A stretch of DNA of 64,000 bases from Lachnoclostridium phytofermentans ISDg (GTDB taxonomy: Bacteria > Bacillota > Clostridia > Lachnospirales > Lachnospiraceae), in contig NC_010001.1 in assembly GCF_000018685.1 (NCBI RefSeq), positions 1,504,001 to 1,568,000 of the forward strand. The letters run 5' to 3'. Position 1 is the first letter of the stretch. Every line of letters starts with the position of its first letter. Of this stretch, positions 41,011 to 49,579 are shown one piece after another. The translations under genes were made by a program, and so were the position numbers. Under the pieces are notes generated by a model. The model ran no database searches, was not told the DNA's origin, and saw only the letters and a list, made by a program, of their open reading frames with translations.

Positions 41011-42171
41011 CTAACAAGCTTGAGTCTTTCTTTTTGTAATTACCAACGAGATACCAAAGATAGCAATCGCAAAGCAAAATTGTATTAAAATACCAAATAT
41101 AACATCTTTTAAAACACTTCCAACAAGTTTTGTATTTTTTCCTATAATCTTATTCGTAATAACGTACCAGTACGAAGGTAAAAATTTTGAAATGTAAAGT
41201 ATTTGTTTACTCATAACCGACTGAGGAACAAATACACCACCTAAAAAGCATAGTCCAAGAGATACTGAGTTACTAAAGATAGCGATTGTTTCCACGGAAT
41301 TACTAAATATACCAATGAGATAGGATATGCTAAAACTAACAATGAGGAAGGTAAAGCTATTCAGTAGATAAAATCCGTATACACCAGAGTGTATCATGTC
41401 AGCTCCTACTAGAATAAAAGGAAATAGCATAAGTATAACCCAAATAATAATAGCAACTATGATGTTAGCAAGAGATAATTCAAAATTACGCTTTTTTAAA
41501 GAAAAAGATGCACAAACCGTTCTGTTTTTTATATCTTTTTGATTAAATAGTATGAGAATTAAACTAATGCAGGATACCAATATTGCAACCATCGGGTAAG
41601 GGAGGTATTGAAAATAGTAATTACATCTTGGAGCCTCCTCTAAACTATGATTATCTAATTGAAGACTAACTGGCGCATTGGTTTGCATGATATCTTTCGT
41701 TTTTAACATAGCATCTGATGGTGTATACCCAATTGCAAGATAGGTTTTTAAATATTTCATGATTTGCTCAAATTGTATATTAGATAATGCTGTAACACCA
41801 GCATCAGGTGCTTCTAAAGTTTCTAGTGGCAAATCTTTCCCGGCGATAAGATTTTCTTCAAATCCAGCTGGTATAATGATGATTTCATAGACCGTATTAA
41901 AGAAAAGTTCGTCTTGAAAAACTTCAGGATCATCTTCTAGTTCAGTCAATATATGGAGTTCACCAATATAATTCTTAAGTTCCATACTAGTTGCTGAATG
42001 ATCACGGTCAATGACAGAAAGTTTCAGTTTTATGTCTTTAAAATTAATCTGATCTTCTGGAGAACCATTTTGTACGGCAATGGAGCTAAGACCTAAAAAG
42101 ACTACTAGATTAATGATAATACTCCATTTATTTTTAGCTAATAGTTTAAAAAATGTATTAAATACTATCAT
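41011..42171 (-). CDS. ABC-2 type permease (second subunit)
   Basis: 386 residues; AGGAGGG six bases before the ATG. One N-terminal membrane helix, a ~150-residue outside domain, then five helices, the ABC2_membrane_3 layout. It overlaps the first permease gene by 14 bases. With the other permease and ATPase it forms a heterodimeric exporter, probably for a drug, lipid or peptide; the substrate cannot be read from sequence. Confidence 0.87.
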   Translation of the reverse strand: MIVFNTFFKLLAKNKWSIIINLVVFLGLSSIAVQNGSPEDQINFKDIKLKLSVIDRDHSATSMELKNYIGELHILTELEDDPEVFQDELFFNTVYEIIIIPAGFEENLIAGKDLPLETLEAPDAGVTALSNIQFEQIMKYLKTYLAIGYTPSDAMLKTKDIMQTNAPVSLQLDNHSLEEAPRCNYYFQYLPYPMVAILVSCISLILILFNQKDIKNRTVCASFSLKKRNFELSLANIIVAIIIWVILMLFPFILVGADMIHSGVYGFYLLNSFTFLIVSFSISYLIGIFSNSVETIAIFSNSVSLGLCFLGGVFVPQSVMSKQILYISKFLPSYWYVITNKIIGKNTKLVGSVLKDVIFGILIQFCFAIAIFGISLVITKRKTQAC

Positions 42172-43300
42172 ATCGTTCCCTCCTGAGTATCAAAAAGCTT
42201 GCTAAAATAAAGATTGCTGCAATGACTATTAAGGATACAATATCACTTGTAAATCTAGAATAATCACTAAATACGGTTAGACTATAAAAAGCATCTGTTA
42301 TCAAAGAAGCGGGATTGATCCGATTTAATAACGGAACATTCACTTCTATGACGTGTTTTATTGTATCAACCATTAAACCACTGAGGAAACTAAATACTAA
42401 GCTAATTCCGGTAACTATAGAAAAGCGTAGTGCTTCATGACCTTTGCTAATAGATCCAACAAATTGACCATAAGCAATACCAATTACACTACCAATAAAT
42501 ACAGTAAGCAAAAAGAAAAGTGGCTGATCCCCAATTGGTATACCAAGAACTAATCTAAGATAGATCCATACAACAATCAGTTCTAGAAAATGAATGGTTA
42601 CAGCTGCAGAGGAATCTGCAAGGATTAATATTAACTTATTGGTTGGAGTAATGCATCTTCTTGCAGCTACTGGTTTTTGGTTACCTTGAATATCCATACT
42701 ATTGCTTAGACCTAAATAACTTCCAAACATGCATGCCATTGCAATTAAGGAGTAGAAATATTGGATAAAGCCGTTGGTATTCTTTCCATTCAGTGATACT
42801 TTCACAATATTTTGGGCATCGGATTGTAATAGTGATATTGCTTTCGGAAGAGATTGCGGATTGTTTCTTGCAATATCCTCTATTGCTTTGCTCATTCGGC
42901 TATATTGATCTAGAAATTGTTTTAAAATATTGGTTTGTAGCTCACTATCAGATACAAATAGTTCCACAGTATCAGATAGCACTATGATCCCATTCACTGT
43001 TCCCTCTCTAAGCATTTGATCTGCTTCTTCCCTTGTTGTCTTTGTAACTTGAAACATTGGAGTTTCATCTTTATAAGTAACTGATGGAAGAACAGATAAT
43101 AGAGCATGTTCTTGTGGTAGCTCTTTTTCAATCACAACAGCAACAGGGATGCTATCCATAACACCAAGATTTAACATTGCATCACCAAAAGCAGCACGAA
43201 ATAATGTCCCCAATATAAGAGGAAAGAAAAATGCCCAAAAAAGTATGGTTGGAGTCTTTAAAAAGTATTTGATACGGTATTTATATTGATGAAAAAACAT
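42158..43300 (-). CDS. ABC-2 type permease (first subunit)
   Basis: 380 residues; AAAGGAGG before ATG. Same layout as its partner: one helix (F-L-K-T-P-T-I-L-F-W-A-F-F-F-P-L-I-L-G-T), a large extracytoplasmic part, then five helices with the C-terminal M-V-D-T ... I-N-P-A-S-L-I-T-D-A-F-Y-S-L motif typical of ABC-2 exporters. Starts 11 bases after the ATPase stop. Confidence 0.88.
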   Translation of the reverse strand: MFFHQYKYRIKYFLKTPTILFWAFFFPLILGTLFRAAFGDAMLNLGVMDSIPVAVVIEKELPQEHALLSVLPSVTYKDETPMFQVTKTTREEADQMLREGTVNGIIVLSDTVELFVSDSELQTNILKQFLDQYSRMSKAIEDIARNNPQSLPKAISLLQSDAQNIVKVSLNGKNTNGFIQYFYSLIAMACMFGSYLGLSNSMDIQGNQKPVAARRCITPTNKLILILADSSAAVTIHFLELIVVWIYLRLVLGIPIGDQPLFFLLTVFIGSVIGIAYGQFVGSISKGHEALRFSIVTGISLVFSFLSGLMVDTIKHVIEVNVPLLNRINPASLITDAFYSLTVFSDYSRFTSDIVSLIVIAAIFILASFLILRRERYDSI

Positions 43301-43311
43301 AAGTGCCTCCT

Positions 43312-44244
43312 TTAATCTCTAAGCTCCTTGCCGGTTATTTCAAGGAAAACGTCATTTAGGGTTGGAAGTTCTGTATAGACACGGCCAAATGCTACTTCAT
43401 TTGACTGTAGATAGTTAAGAACTCGAATTAGGTTATGCTTTCCTCCACTGCAACTAATTAATAGTTTCTGGTCGACATAATCAACTTTATAAACATGAGG
43501 AAGCTCTTTTATATTATCAAGATGCTTCTCATCCAACTCTAATACTTCAATGCAGATGGTCTCACCCGTCTTTATCATAGCTTTTAATTGTTCCTTCGTA
43601 CCCACTGCTATCGTTTTACCTTTATCAATAATAGCAACACGACTGCAAATTTGTTCAACTTCTTCCATGTAATGAGTGGTATAGATAATTGTTGCACCTT
43701 TCTTATTTAAATCCACAATACCTTCTAATATCCGGTTTCTACTTTGCGGGTCTACTGCTACGGTGGGTTCATCCAAGATAATTAATTCTGGTTTATGAGC
43801 TATTCCACAAGCAATATTTAATCGGCGTAACAAACCACCGGATAATTTTTTAGGATAAAACTTTGTGAAATCCTCTAACCCAACAAACTCGATTGCTTCC
43901 CTTACAAGCTTTTTTCTTTCATTTTTATCTTTTACATATAAACCACAGAAATAATCGATATTGTCATAGACAGTTAATTCGTTAAAAACTGCTACATTTT
44001 GAAGAACCACTCCGATTTTACGTTTCAAATCGTAGCTATCTGGTCTCATAGGTTTCCCAAAAACCTCAATATTTCCTTTATCAAAGTTTAGCAAAGCTAA
44101 GATACATCCAATAGCAGTTGATTTACCAGACCCATTTGGACCTAGCAGACCAAAGATTTCACCTTTTTCTATACATAAGTTCAAGTGGTCAAGAGCTAGG
44201 AGATCTTTATATCTTTTTACGAGATTTTCAACTTTAACGATCAT
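43312..44244 (-). CDS. ABC transporter ATPase (ABC-2 exporter)
   Basis: 310 residues; GGAGG seven bases before ATG. Walker A G-P-N-G-S-G-K-S-T, Q-loop V-L-Q-N, signature L-S-G-G-L-L-R-R-L-N (a G-L variant of LSGGQ), Walker B L-I-I-L-D-E-P-T and switch T-T-H-Y-M-E-E. The ~80-residue C-terminal extension is like those of the DrrA/CcmA group. First gene of the exporter operon; a TGTGA-N6-TCACA site lies about 85 bases upstream. Confidence 0.93.
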   Translation of the reverse strand: MIVKVENLVKRYKDLLALDHLNLCIEKGEIFGLLGPNGSGKSTAIGCILALLNFDKGNIEVFGKPMRPDSYDLKRKIGVVLQNVAVFNELTVYDNIDYFCGLYVKDKNERKKLVREAIEFVGLEDFTKFYPKKLSGGLLRRLNIACGIAHKPELIILDEPTVAVDPQSRNRILEGIVDLNKKGATIIYTTHYMEEVEQICSRVAIIDKGKTIAVGTKEQLKAMIKTGETICIEVLELDEKHLDNIKELPHVYKVDYVDQKLLISCSGGKHNLIRVLNYLQSNEVAFGRVYTELPTLNDVFLEITGKELRD

Positions 44245-44327
44245 ATAATATCCTCCAATTATTTTAGTTATGAGATTATTATAAAAATATTTAGATGCAT
44301 TTGGTAGTGTTTTCCGTCAGGTGTTAA

Positions 44328-44343
44328 TGTGACATTTATCACA
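44328..44343. promoter_or_regulatory. Crp/Fnr-like binding site upstream of the exporter operon
   Basis: TGTGACATTTATCACA is a perfect TGTGA-N6-TCACA palindrome. It sits about 84 bases before the minus-strand ATPase start; with a TATAAT-like element near 44279-44284 (minus strand) the site would be centred near -65, a usual activator position. Confidence 0.5.
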
Positions 44344-44443
44344 TTTTAGGAAATGAGTATGGAGATGGCTTAGAGTTAATGGATTGTACTTATTAATTTA
44401 AATTCGAAAAGATAGAAAATCTTCAGAAAAATTTAGAAATATA

Positions 44444-44472
44444 TTGACATATGTTTCATGAGGTCATATACT
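44444..44472 (+). promoter_or_regulatory. Promoter of the Cys-leader / mcc operon
   Basis: TTGACA (44444-44449), 17 bases, TATACT (44467-44472). Places the transcript start near 44479, 43 bases before the leader peptide's ATG. Confidence 0.8.
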
Positions 44473-44521
44473 ATACTAAACATATCAAAATAGTATGAAT
44501 TATTTTAAAGAGGGAGTTTAT

Positions 44522-44629
44522 ATGACTACACTAAATTTTCTAACTAATAAAGCAGAATGTTGTTGCAGGGGCAAGTTTAATTGCATATTACTTGTGCCTG
44601 TAGCTTCGTGCTGCTTTATAGAAACATAG
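44522..44629 (+). CDS. Cys-rich leader peptide
   Basis: 35 codons with a good ribosome site (AGAGGGAG, spacing 7). Six Cys occur: three in a row (A-E-C-C-C-R-G), one at position 21 and a pair at 30-31 (A-S-C-C-F). A short Cys-clustered ORF, between a strong promoter and a terminator, ahead of genes that make cysteine from methionine, is what a cysteine-sensing attenuator needs: slow translation through the Cys codons when Cys-tRNA is low. It is not expected to have a function as a protein. Confidence 0.75.
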   Translation: MTTLNFLTNKAECCCRGKFNCILLVPVASCCFIET

Positions 44630-44676
44630 TAGAGTAGTCTATCTCTTTTTCTAGACAATTCCTAAACATGTGAAAG

Positions 44677-44708
44677 ACAGGTGCATTGTATGGTGTACCT
44701 GTTTTTTT
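44677..44708 (+). terminator. Attenuator terminator after the Cys-rich leader
   Basis: ACAGGTGCA (44677-44685) / TGTACCTGT (44694-44702), one G-T pair, eight-base loop, seven T. A smaller hairpin GTCTA / TAGAC (44637-44656) precedes it and could be the competing or pausing structure. Almost the same hairpin follows the Met/Cys leader at 49497. Confidence 0.85.
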
Positions 44709-44841
44709 GCGTTTAAAAGAATTTTTTGAAGGATTTATGGAGGGCGTATTTTTAAAACCTATATTTCTAACAGAAAGAATTAAAAAATTCAGAAACGTAA
44801 AAAATTAGTTCCCTCATGAATAAAAAAAGGAGTGAGATTTT

Positions 44842-45732
44842 ATGCAACAAACCGAAGCCAGTATGACAGCGAAAATATGTGCATTTACTAGAGCCTATCA
44901 TTCAAAATTTGCATCAAATAAAGTTTATGACGATTATTTGGCTTATGAAATGATAGGAGAGAAGGAATTTGAGCTTATAAAAGATATGCTTGATAAGATG
45001 ATGAAGAAGCAAGATTTTCAATTATCTGAATCTACGTGGGATAGAGCGTTGGATGAGTTTGTTTCACCAATCATACTATCAAGAATAAAGTATACAGAAA
45101 CATGTTTAAAAAAATATGTTGAAGATAGCAATGAAATACAATACGTTAATTGCGGTGCTGGTATGGATTCATTTGCATTTCGTAATACAGATAAACGGAT
45201 TCAGATATTTGAATTGGATCACCCCAATACACATCACTATAAGTTAAATAGAATAAAACAATTGGAGTGGTTGATTCCAAACAATGTACATCATATTTCT
45301 ATTGATTTTGACAAGCAAAATATGATGGAATCGTTAATAGAAGCAGGTTTTCAACCAGCTAAAAAGACATTCTTTGCAATACTTGGAGTGACCTATTATC
45401 TAGAATTAGAGTCTTTCGCTAAAATCATCAGAGATATGTCGCAGCTTACAGATAATGAAAGTATTGTGGTACTAGATTATCCGGACAGTAATTTATTTGA
45501 TCATGAATTAGGTAGAATGAAGATACTAAAGAATTTGACAAATCGGTTGGGAGAAGAGATGAAAGGGGTAATGAGCCGTGAGGAATTAACTAAGGTATTT
45601 GGTATAAATGGATTTACCATTATAGAAAGTCAAGATGCTAAGGAGATTCAAAATAATCTTCTTAATAATAGCTCATTAAAAGCATACCAAAACGTCAATT
45701 TTATTACAGCAAAAAAAGAGAAGGAGATATAA
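44842..45732 (+). CDS. SAM-dependent methyltransferase, LCMT-like
   Basis: 296 residues; AAAAGGAG before ATG. Y-V-N-C-G-A-G-M-D-S-F-A-F-R is the SAM-binding motif of the leucine carboxyl methyltransferase-like (COG3315) family, followed by F-E-L-D-H-P and a late V-L-D-Y-P-D motif. In Bacillus the methionine-to-cysteine operon also starts with a methyltransferase (YrrT), though of another class; here the enzyme might feed SAM into homocysteine production or methylate a small acid. Two bases separate it from mccB. Substrate unknown. Confidence 0.82.
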   Translation: MQQTEASMTAKICAFTRAYHSKFASNKVYDDYLAYEMIGEKEFELIKDMLDKMMKKQDFQLSESTWDRALDEFVSPIILSRIKYTETCLKKYVEDSNEIQYVNCGAGMDSFAFRNTDKRIQIFELDHPNTHHYKLNRIKQLEWLIPNNVHHISIDFDKQNMMESLIEAGFQPAKKTFFAILGVTYYLELESFAKIIRDMSQLTDNESIVVLDYPDSNLFDHELGRMKILKNLTNRLGEEMKGVMSREELTKVFGINGFTIIESQDAKEIQNNLLNNSSLKAYQNVNFITAKKEKEI

Positions 45733-45734
45733 GT

Positions 45735-46889
45735 ATGGACAAATTTAATAAGATTTCAACAACATTAATTCATGGAGGTATTGACGGAGATGAGAGAACT
45801 GGAGCAGTGAATGTTCCAATCTATCAGACGTCAACTTATAAACAGGAAGGGTTAGGAAAGCATAAGGGATATGAATATTCGAGAACCGGAAATCCCACTA
45901 GAGAAGCCCTTGAGAAACTTATTGCTGATTTAGAGGAAGGCTTATATGGGTTGGCATTTGCCTCAGGTATGGCAGCCACGACAGCTGTTTTAACCTTATT
46001 TGAAACGGGTGACAAGATATTAATATCAAAAAATGTGTATGGTGGAACCTTCCGAGTGCTAGATAAAATTTTTAGTCAGTTTGGTATCCATTATGAGATC
46101 GTAGATACGAATGATTTAGAACTTCTTGAAAATTCTTTGTCTGAAGAAGTTAAGGCTGTATTTATTGAAAGCCCTGCAAATCCTTTAATGACAGTAACGG
46201 ATATTAAAGCCGTATCGGAAGTTACTAAAAAGCAGGGGAAATTATTAATCGTTGATAACACATTTATGACTCCGTATTTACAACGCCCTCTGACACTTGG
46301 AGCTGACATTGTAGTCCATAGTGCAACAAAGTACTTAGGTGGGCATAGTGATCTTATTGCAGGGCTAGCTGTTGTAAATGATGATGCTCTGGCAAAAAAA
46401 TTATACTTTATACAGAATGCAACAGGGGGAATTCTTCAACCGTTTGATGCCTTTTTGTTAATACGTGGAATGAAAACTCTAGGGGTTAGGCTAGACCGCC
46501 ATCAGGAGAATGCAAAGGCTGTAGCGGAGTGGCTTTTAGATCAAGATGCAGTAAAAAATGTATATTATCCGGGGCTGACAACATTTGAAGGCTATGAAAT
46601 CCAGAGGAAGCAAGCAGACGGACCGGGTGCTATGATATCCTTTGAATTGAACGAGGGGTATCATATCGAAAAGTTTTTTGGTGAATTAAAGCTGATAACA
46701 CTAGCAGAAAGCCTTGGCGGTGTAGAATCACTAGTATGCCATCCAGCCAGCATGACACATGCGTCGATACCGGAGGAAATAAGAAAGCAAGTTGGAATAT
46801 CAAATCAATTAATCCGCCTCTCGGTTGGAATTGAAAACAAAGAAGATATTATTGCAGACCTTAAGAATGCAATACTTTTAGCTAAATAA
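45735..46889 (+). CDS. mccB: Cystathionine gamma-lyase / homocysteine gamma-lyase type enzyme
   Basis: 384 residues; AAGGAG before ATG. Cys/Met-metabolism PLP enzyme: Y-E-Y-S-R-T-G-N-P-T, F-A-S-G-M-A-A, and the PLP Lys in S-A-T-K-Y-L-G-G-H-S-D. The L-A-E-S-L-G-G-V-E-S-L and H-P-A-S-M-T-H-A sequences fit gamma-lyases and gamma-synthases, which motifs alone cannot separate. Adjacent mccA-like gene favours cystathionine gamma-lyase (cystathionine to cysteine), completing reverse transsulfuration. Confidence 0.85.
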   Translation: MDKFNKISTTLIHGGIDGDERTGAVNVPIYQTSTYKQEGLGKHKGYEYSRTGNPTREALEKLIADLEEGLYGLAFASGMAATTAVLTLFETGDKILISKNVYGGTFRVLDKIFSQFGIHYEIVDTNDLELLENSLSEEVKAVFIESPANPLMTVTDIKAVSEVTKKQGKLLIVDNTFMTPYLQRPLTLGADIVVHSATKYLGGHSDLIAGLAVVNDDALAKKLYFIQNATGGILQPFDAFLLIRGMKTLGVRLDRHQENAKAVAEWLLDQDAVKNVYYPGLTTFEGYEIQRKQADGPGAMISFELNEGYHIEKFFGELKLITLAESLGGVESLVCHPASMTHASIPEEIRKQVGISNQLIRLSVGIENKEDIIADLKNAILLAK

Positions 46890-47029
46890 ATATTCTGAAA
46901 GATTTAATTTAATTTGATAGTATTATAATCGATTGAATGATGTCTTGGTGGAATAATGCCTTGGTGGTTTTATTAAGTATCACTATGTTTGACATTTGCG
47001 CACAAGTCTGCGCAGGAATTGAGGTTGCT

Positions 47030-47938
47030 ATGTTATATGATAATATGCAGGAGTTAATCGGGAATACGCCCCTTGTGAAATTAAATTATGTAGGGGTTCC
47101 AAAGGAAGTGAATTTATATGCAAAGCTAGAATATTGGAACCCTTCCGGAAGTGTAAAGGATAGAACCGGGCTTTATATGATAAAGGATGCAGAAGAAAAA
47201 GGGTTATTAAGAAGAGGAGCAACAATCATTGAGGCAACTGCGGGGAATACAGGCTTAGGAATTGCTATGGCAGCCTTAAACCGTGGATACCGGGTTATCT
47301 TTGTTGTGCCTACGAAATTTTCTGTAGAAAAACAAACCTTATTACGCGCTCTAGGTGCAGAGATTATCAATACACCACGTGAGGAAGGAATGCAAGGTGC
47401 GAATCATAAGGCATCAGAACTGTTAAATGAAATTCCGGGTTCGATATCTCTTCGTCAGTTTGATAACCTTGCAAATCCCAAAGCGCATTATGAAACGACA
47501 GGTAAAGAAATATATCAAGATTTAGGGGACTCGATTCATTACTTTATTGCAGGTGCAGGCAGCGGTGGCACCTATTCTGGAATCGTTAAGTATTTAAAGG
47601 AGAGAAATCCTAAGATACAAGGTATATTAGCTGACCCTGTTGGATCTACCATGGGAGGCGGAGAACATGCTGATTATGATATTGAGGGGATTGGAAACGA
47701 TTTTATTGCAGGAACAATGGATATGAGTTTAGTGGATGATGTTGTAAAGATAACGGATACGGAAGCATTTGAAGGGGCGAGACTGCTGGCATTAAAAGAG
47801 GGAATAATTGCAGGGTCATCCTCTGGTGCAGCTTTGGCAGCAGTAATAAAATTAGCAGAGAAAGTTAAAAAAGGAAACATTGTAACCCTATTTCCGGATC
47901 GAGGGGATAGATACTTCAGTAAAAATTTATACTTATAA
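47030..47938 (+). CDS. mccA: Cysteine synthase-family enzyme, MccA-like cystathionine beta-synthase
   Basis: 302 residues from ATG 47030 (GAGG five bases upstream), which gives the family start M-L-Y-D-N-M-Q-E-L-I-G-N-T-P-L-V; a longer frame to 46937 adds a non-homologous leader. PLP Lys in P-S-G-S-V-K-D-R, phosphate-loop T-A-G-N-T-G (CBS/MccA-like rather than T-S-G-N-T-G of CysK) and G-S-G-G-T-Y-S-G. It likely condenses homocysteine with O-acetylserine or serine to cystathionine for mccB. No CBS regulatory domain. Confidence 0.87.
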   Translation: MLYDNMQELIGNTPLVKLNYVGVPKEVNLYAKLEYWNPSGSVKDRTGLYMIKDAEEKGLLRRGATIIEATAGNTGLGIAMAALNRGYRVIFVVPTKFSVEKQTLLRALGAEIINTPREEGMQGANHKASELLNEIPGSISLRQFDNLANPKAHYETTGKEIYQDLGDSIHYFIAGAGSGGTYSGIVKYLKERNPKIQGILADPVGSTMGGGEHADYDIEGIGNDFIAGTMDMSLVDDVVKITDTEAFEGARLLALKEGIIAGSSSGAALAAVIKLAEKVKKGNIVTLFPDRGDRYFSKNLYL

Positions 47939-48259
47939 GATAGATAATTGTTTAGTTATACACTAAGAAACTTAAAGCCATTTTTCTCTATAATGTTAGA
48001 AAATAAGCAAAGAAACGAATTAAGACATTAGTTGAAATAAGCTCTGCAGGGGTATCATAAATTATTTTAATGGTGTAAAATAGAAAATAAACGTAGTTAA
48101 AAAACGATATGCTTAACGGAAAGATAAACGTAGTTAAAAACGATATACTAATGGAAAGCTTTTGAAATATTATAAAAATAGCATTTGAAATAATATAAAA
48201 AACGATTGCAAAAGTTCGCAATTTAATTTATAAAGTAAAAAAAATTATTGGGAGGACAC
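47939..48259. other. AT-rich spacer with tandem duplication before the LysR gene
   Basis: 320 bases. A ~36-base unit beginning ATAAACGTAGTTAAAAA is present twice at 48087-48123 and 48124-48158, followed by two copies of TTTGAAATA-n-TATAAAAA. Could hold the promoter and operator repeats of the LysR gene; no gene seen. Confidence 0.55.
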
Positions 48260-49165
48260 ATGACACTACAGCAGTTAAGATATGTAATCACGATAGCAGA
48301 TTGCGGTTCTATGAATGAAGCTGCAAAACAGCTTTTCATCTCACAACCTAGCCTTTCGGGAACGATAAAGGAACTGGAATTAGAAATAGGTTTTGATATC
48401 TTTCTTCGTTCGAATCGAGGAATCGTAATAACTCCGGAAGGAGAAGAGTTTCTTACCTATGCAAAGCAAGTATCAGAGCAATATCGGTTATTGGAAGATA
48501 AGTATATTGAAAAGAAGTCAAAGAAAAAATTCAGTGTATCTATGCAACATTATAGTTTTGCAGTAAAAGCCTTTGTTGAGGTAGTGAAAAAGGTTGGGAT
48601 GGAGCAGTATGAATTTGCAGTTCATGAAACTAAGACCAATGAAGTGATAGAAAATGTAAAGAATTTTAAGAGTGAATTAGGAGTATTATATCTCAATGAT
48701 TTTAATGAACAGGTTATGACTAAGGTTCTTAGAGAGAATAGTTTAGAATTTGTAGAGTTATTTCAATGTGACACTTACGTATATCTTTGGTCTGAGCATC
48801 CGCTTGCAAACAAAGAAGTCATTTCTATGAAAGAATTAGAAGAGTACCCATGTCTAGCTTTTGACCAAGGCAAAAATAACTCCTTCTATCTAGCAGAAGA
48901 AGTTAAGAGTACTTATGACTACAAACGTATTATTAAAGCAAATGATAGAGCTACAATGTTAAATTTAATGATAGGCTTACATGGATATACCCTATGCTCC
49001 GGAATCATTTGCGAGGAATTAAACGGGGATGACTATAAAGCTGTACCTTTGGTTGAAAGTGAAAAAATGAGAATTGGCTACATTAAACGAAAAGGCTCTA
49101 TTATCAGTAATAATGGTGAATTATATATCAAGGAGCTAATGAATTATAAAGACATGGTGTTATAG
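48260..49165 (+). CDS. LysR-type regulator, probably of sulfur amino-acid genes
   Basis: 301 residues from ATG 48260, seven bases after GGGAGGA. N-terminal HTH: M-T-L-Q-Q-L-R-Y-V, then S-M-N-E-A-A-K-Q-L-F-I-S-Q-P-S-L-S-G-T-I-K-E-L-E. The C-terminal effector domain has the usual two-lobed pattern. It lies between the mcc operon and the met operon, reading toward the latter, in the manner of CysB/CmbR/MetR-type regulators that sense O-acetylserine or homocysteine. A perfect short palindrome overlaps its stop codon (49160-49178). Confidence 0.85.
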   Translation: MTLQQLRYVITIADCGSMNEAAKQLFISQPSLSGTIKELELEIGFDIFLRSNRGIVITPEGEEFLTYAKQVSEQYRLLEDKYIEKKSKKKFSVSMQHYSFAVKAFVEVVKKVGMEQYEFAVHETKTNEVIENVKNFKSELGVLYLNDFNEQVMTKVLRENSLEFVELFQCDTYVYLWSEHPLANKEVISMKELEEYPCLAFDQGKNNSFYLAEEVKSTYDYKRIIKANDRATMLNLMIGLHGYTLCSGIICEELNGDDYKAVPLVESEKMRIGYIKRKGSIISNNGELYIKELMNYKDMVL

Positions 49166-49178
49166 GTTTAACCTATAA
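49160..49178. promoter_or_regulatory. Palindrome at the LysR stop, upstream of the met promoter
   Basis: TTATAGGT / ACCTATAA around a three-base centre. No T tract follows, so it is not a good terminator. It lies 20 bases before the -35 of the met leader promoter, where a LysR protein could bind. Confidence 0.4.
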
Positions 49179-49198
49179 CAGATTATCAGTTTTGAGTA

Positions 49199-49228
49199 TT
49201 AACACTTTCTTTTTTTGACTGTTATAAT
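49199..49228 (+). promoter_or_regulatory. Promoter of the Met/Cys-leader met operon
   Basis: TTAACA (49199-49204), 18 bases, TATAAT (49223-49228). Start near 49235, about 104 bases before the leader peptide. Confidence 0.6.
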
Positions 49229-49338
49229 AGCAACATAAGAACTACAGCAGATAAGAAACATACAAGGTAATCAATAAATTATAGTAAGAAATAGATAACC
49301 TAAGGAAGATATACAAAATAACGGAAGGGAGAATTTCG

Positions 49339-49458
49339 ATGCGTACTGTTAAATCAATAAATACTATGTATATGATAAATATGATGATGTGTTGCAACGG
49401 TGGATGTATGTGTAATAACATGCCTAATTCAGTGCGCTCAAATTCCGGTTTTTTGTAA
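49339..49458 (+). CDS. Met/Cys-rich leader peptide
   Basis: 39 codons, GGAAGGGAG eight bases before ATG. Contains eight Met and four Cys, most of them in MYMINMMMCCNGGCMCNNM (positions 10-28). It lies between a promoter and a terminator, ahead of a methionine transporter operon, and so looks like a methionine-sensing (perhaps cysteine-sensing too) leader peptide. No S-box or T-box consensus was found in this leader. Confidence 0.75.
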   Translation: MRTVKSINTMYMINMMMCCNGGCMCNNMPNSVRSNSGFL

Positions 49459-49496
49459 GATTAGAGTTATTATGATCTGATAAAAGAACAAGGGAA

Positions 49497-49530
49497 ACAG
49501 GGTGCATGAGTATATGTACCCTGTTTTTTT
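49497..49530 (+). terminator. Attenuator terminator after the Met/Cys-rich leader
   Basis: Perfect-but-one-wobble stem ACAGGGTGCA (49497-49506) / TGTACCCTGT (49515-49524), eight-base loop, seven T. Near identical to the terminator at 44677-44708, including the GCG after the T run. Confidence 0.87.
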
Positions 49531-49579
49531 GCGGGAAACTTGCAGGATAGAAGAATGAAAAGTAGAAAAAAATCAGGTC

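Noticed and set aside
44480..44840. T-box before the mcc operon
   Set aside because: No T-box core or specifier loop could be found; the Cys-rich ORF explains the leader better.
49230..49530. T-box or S-box riboswitch before metN
   Set aside because: No T-box core (AGGGTGG-n-ACCGCG) and no SAM-I helix sequences; the AGGGTG here is part of the terminator stem.
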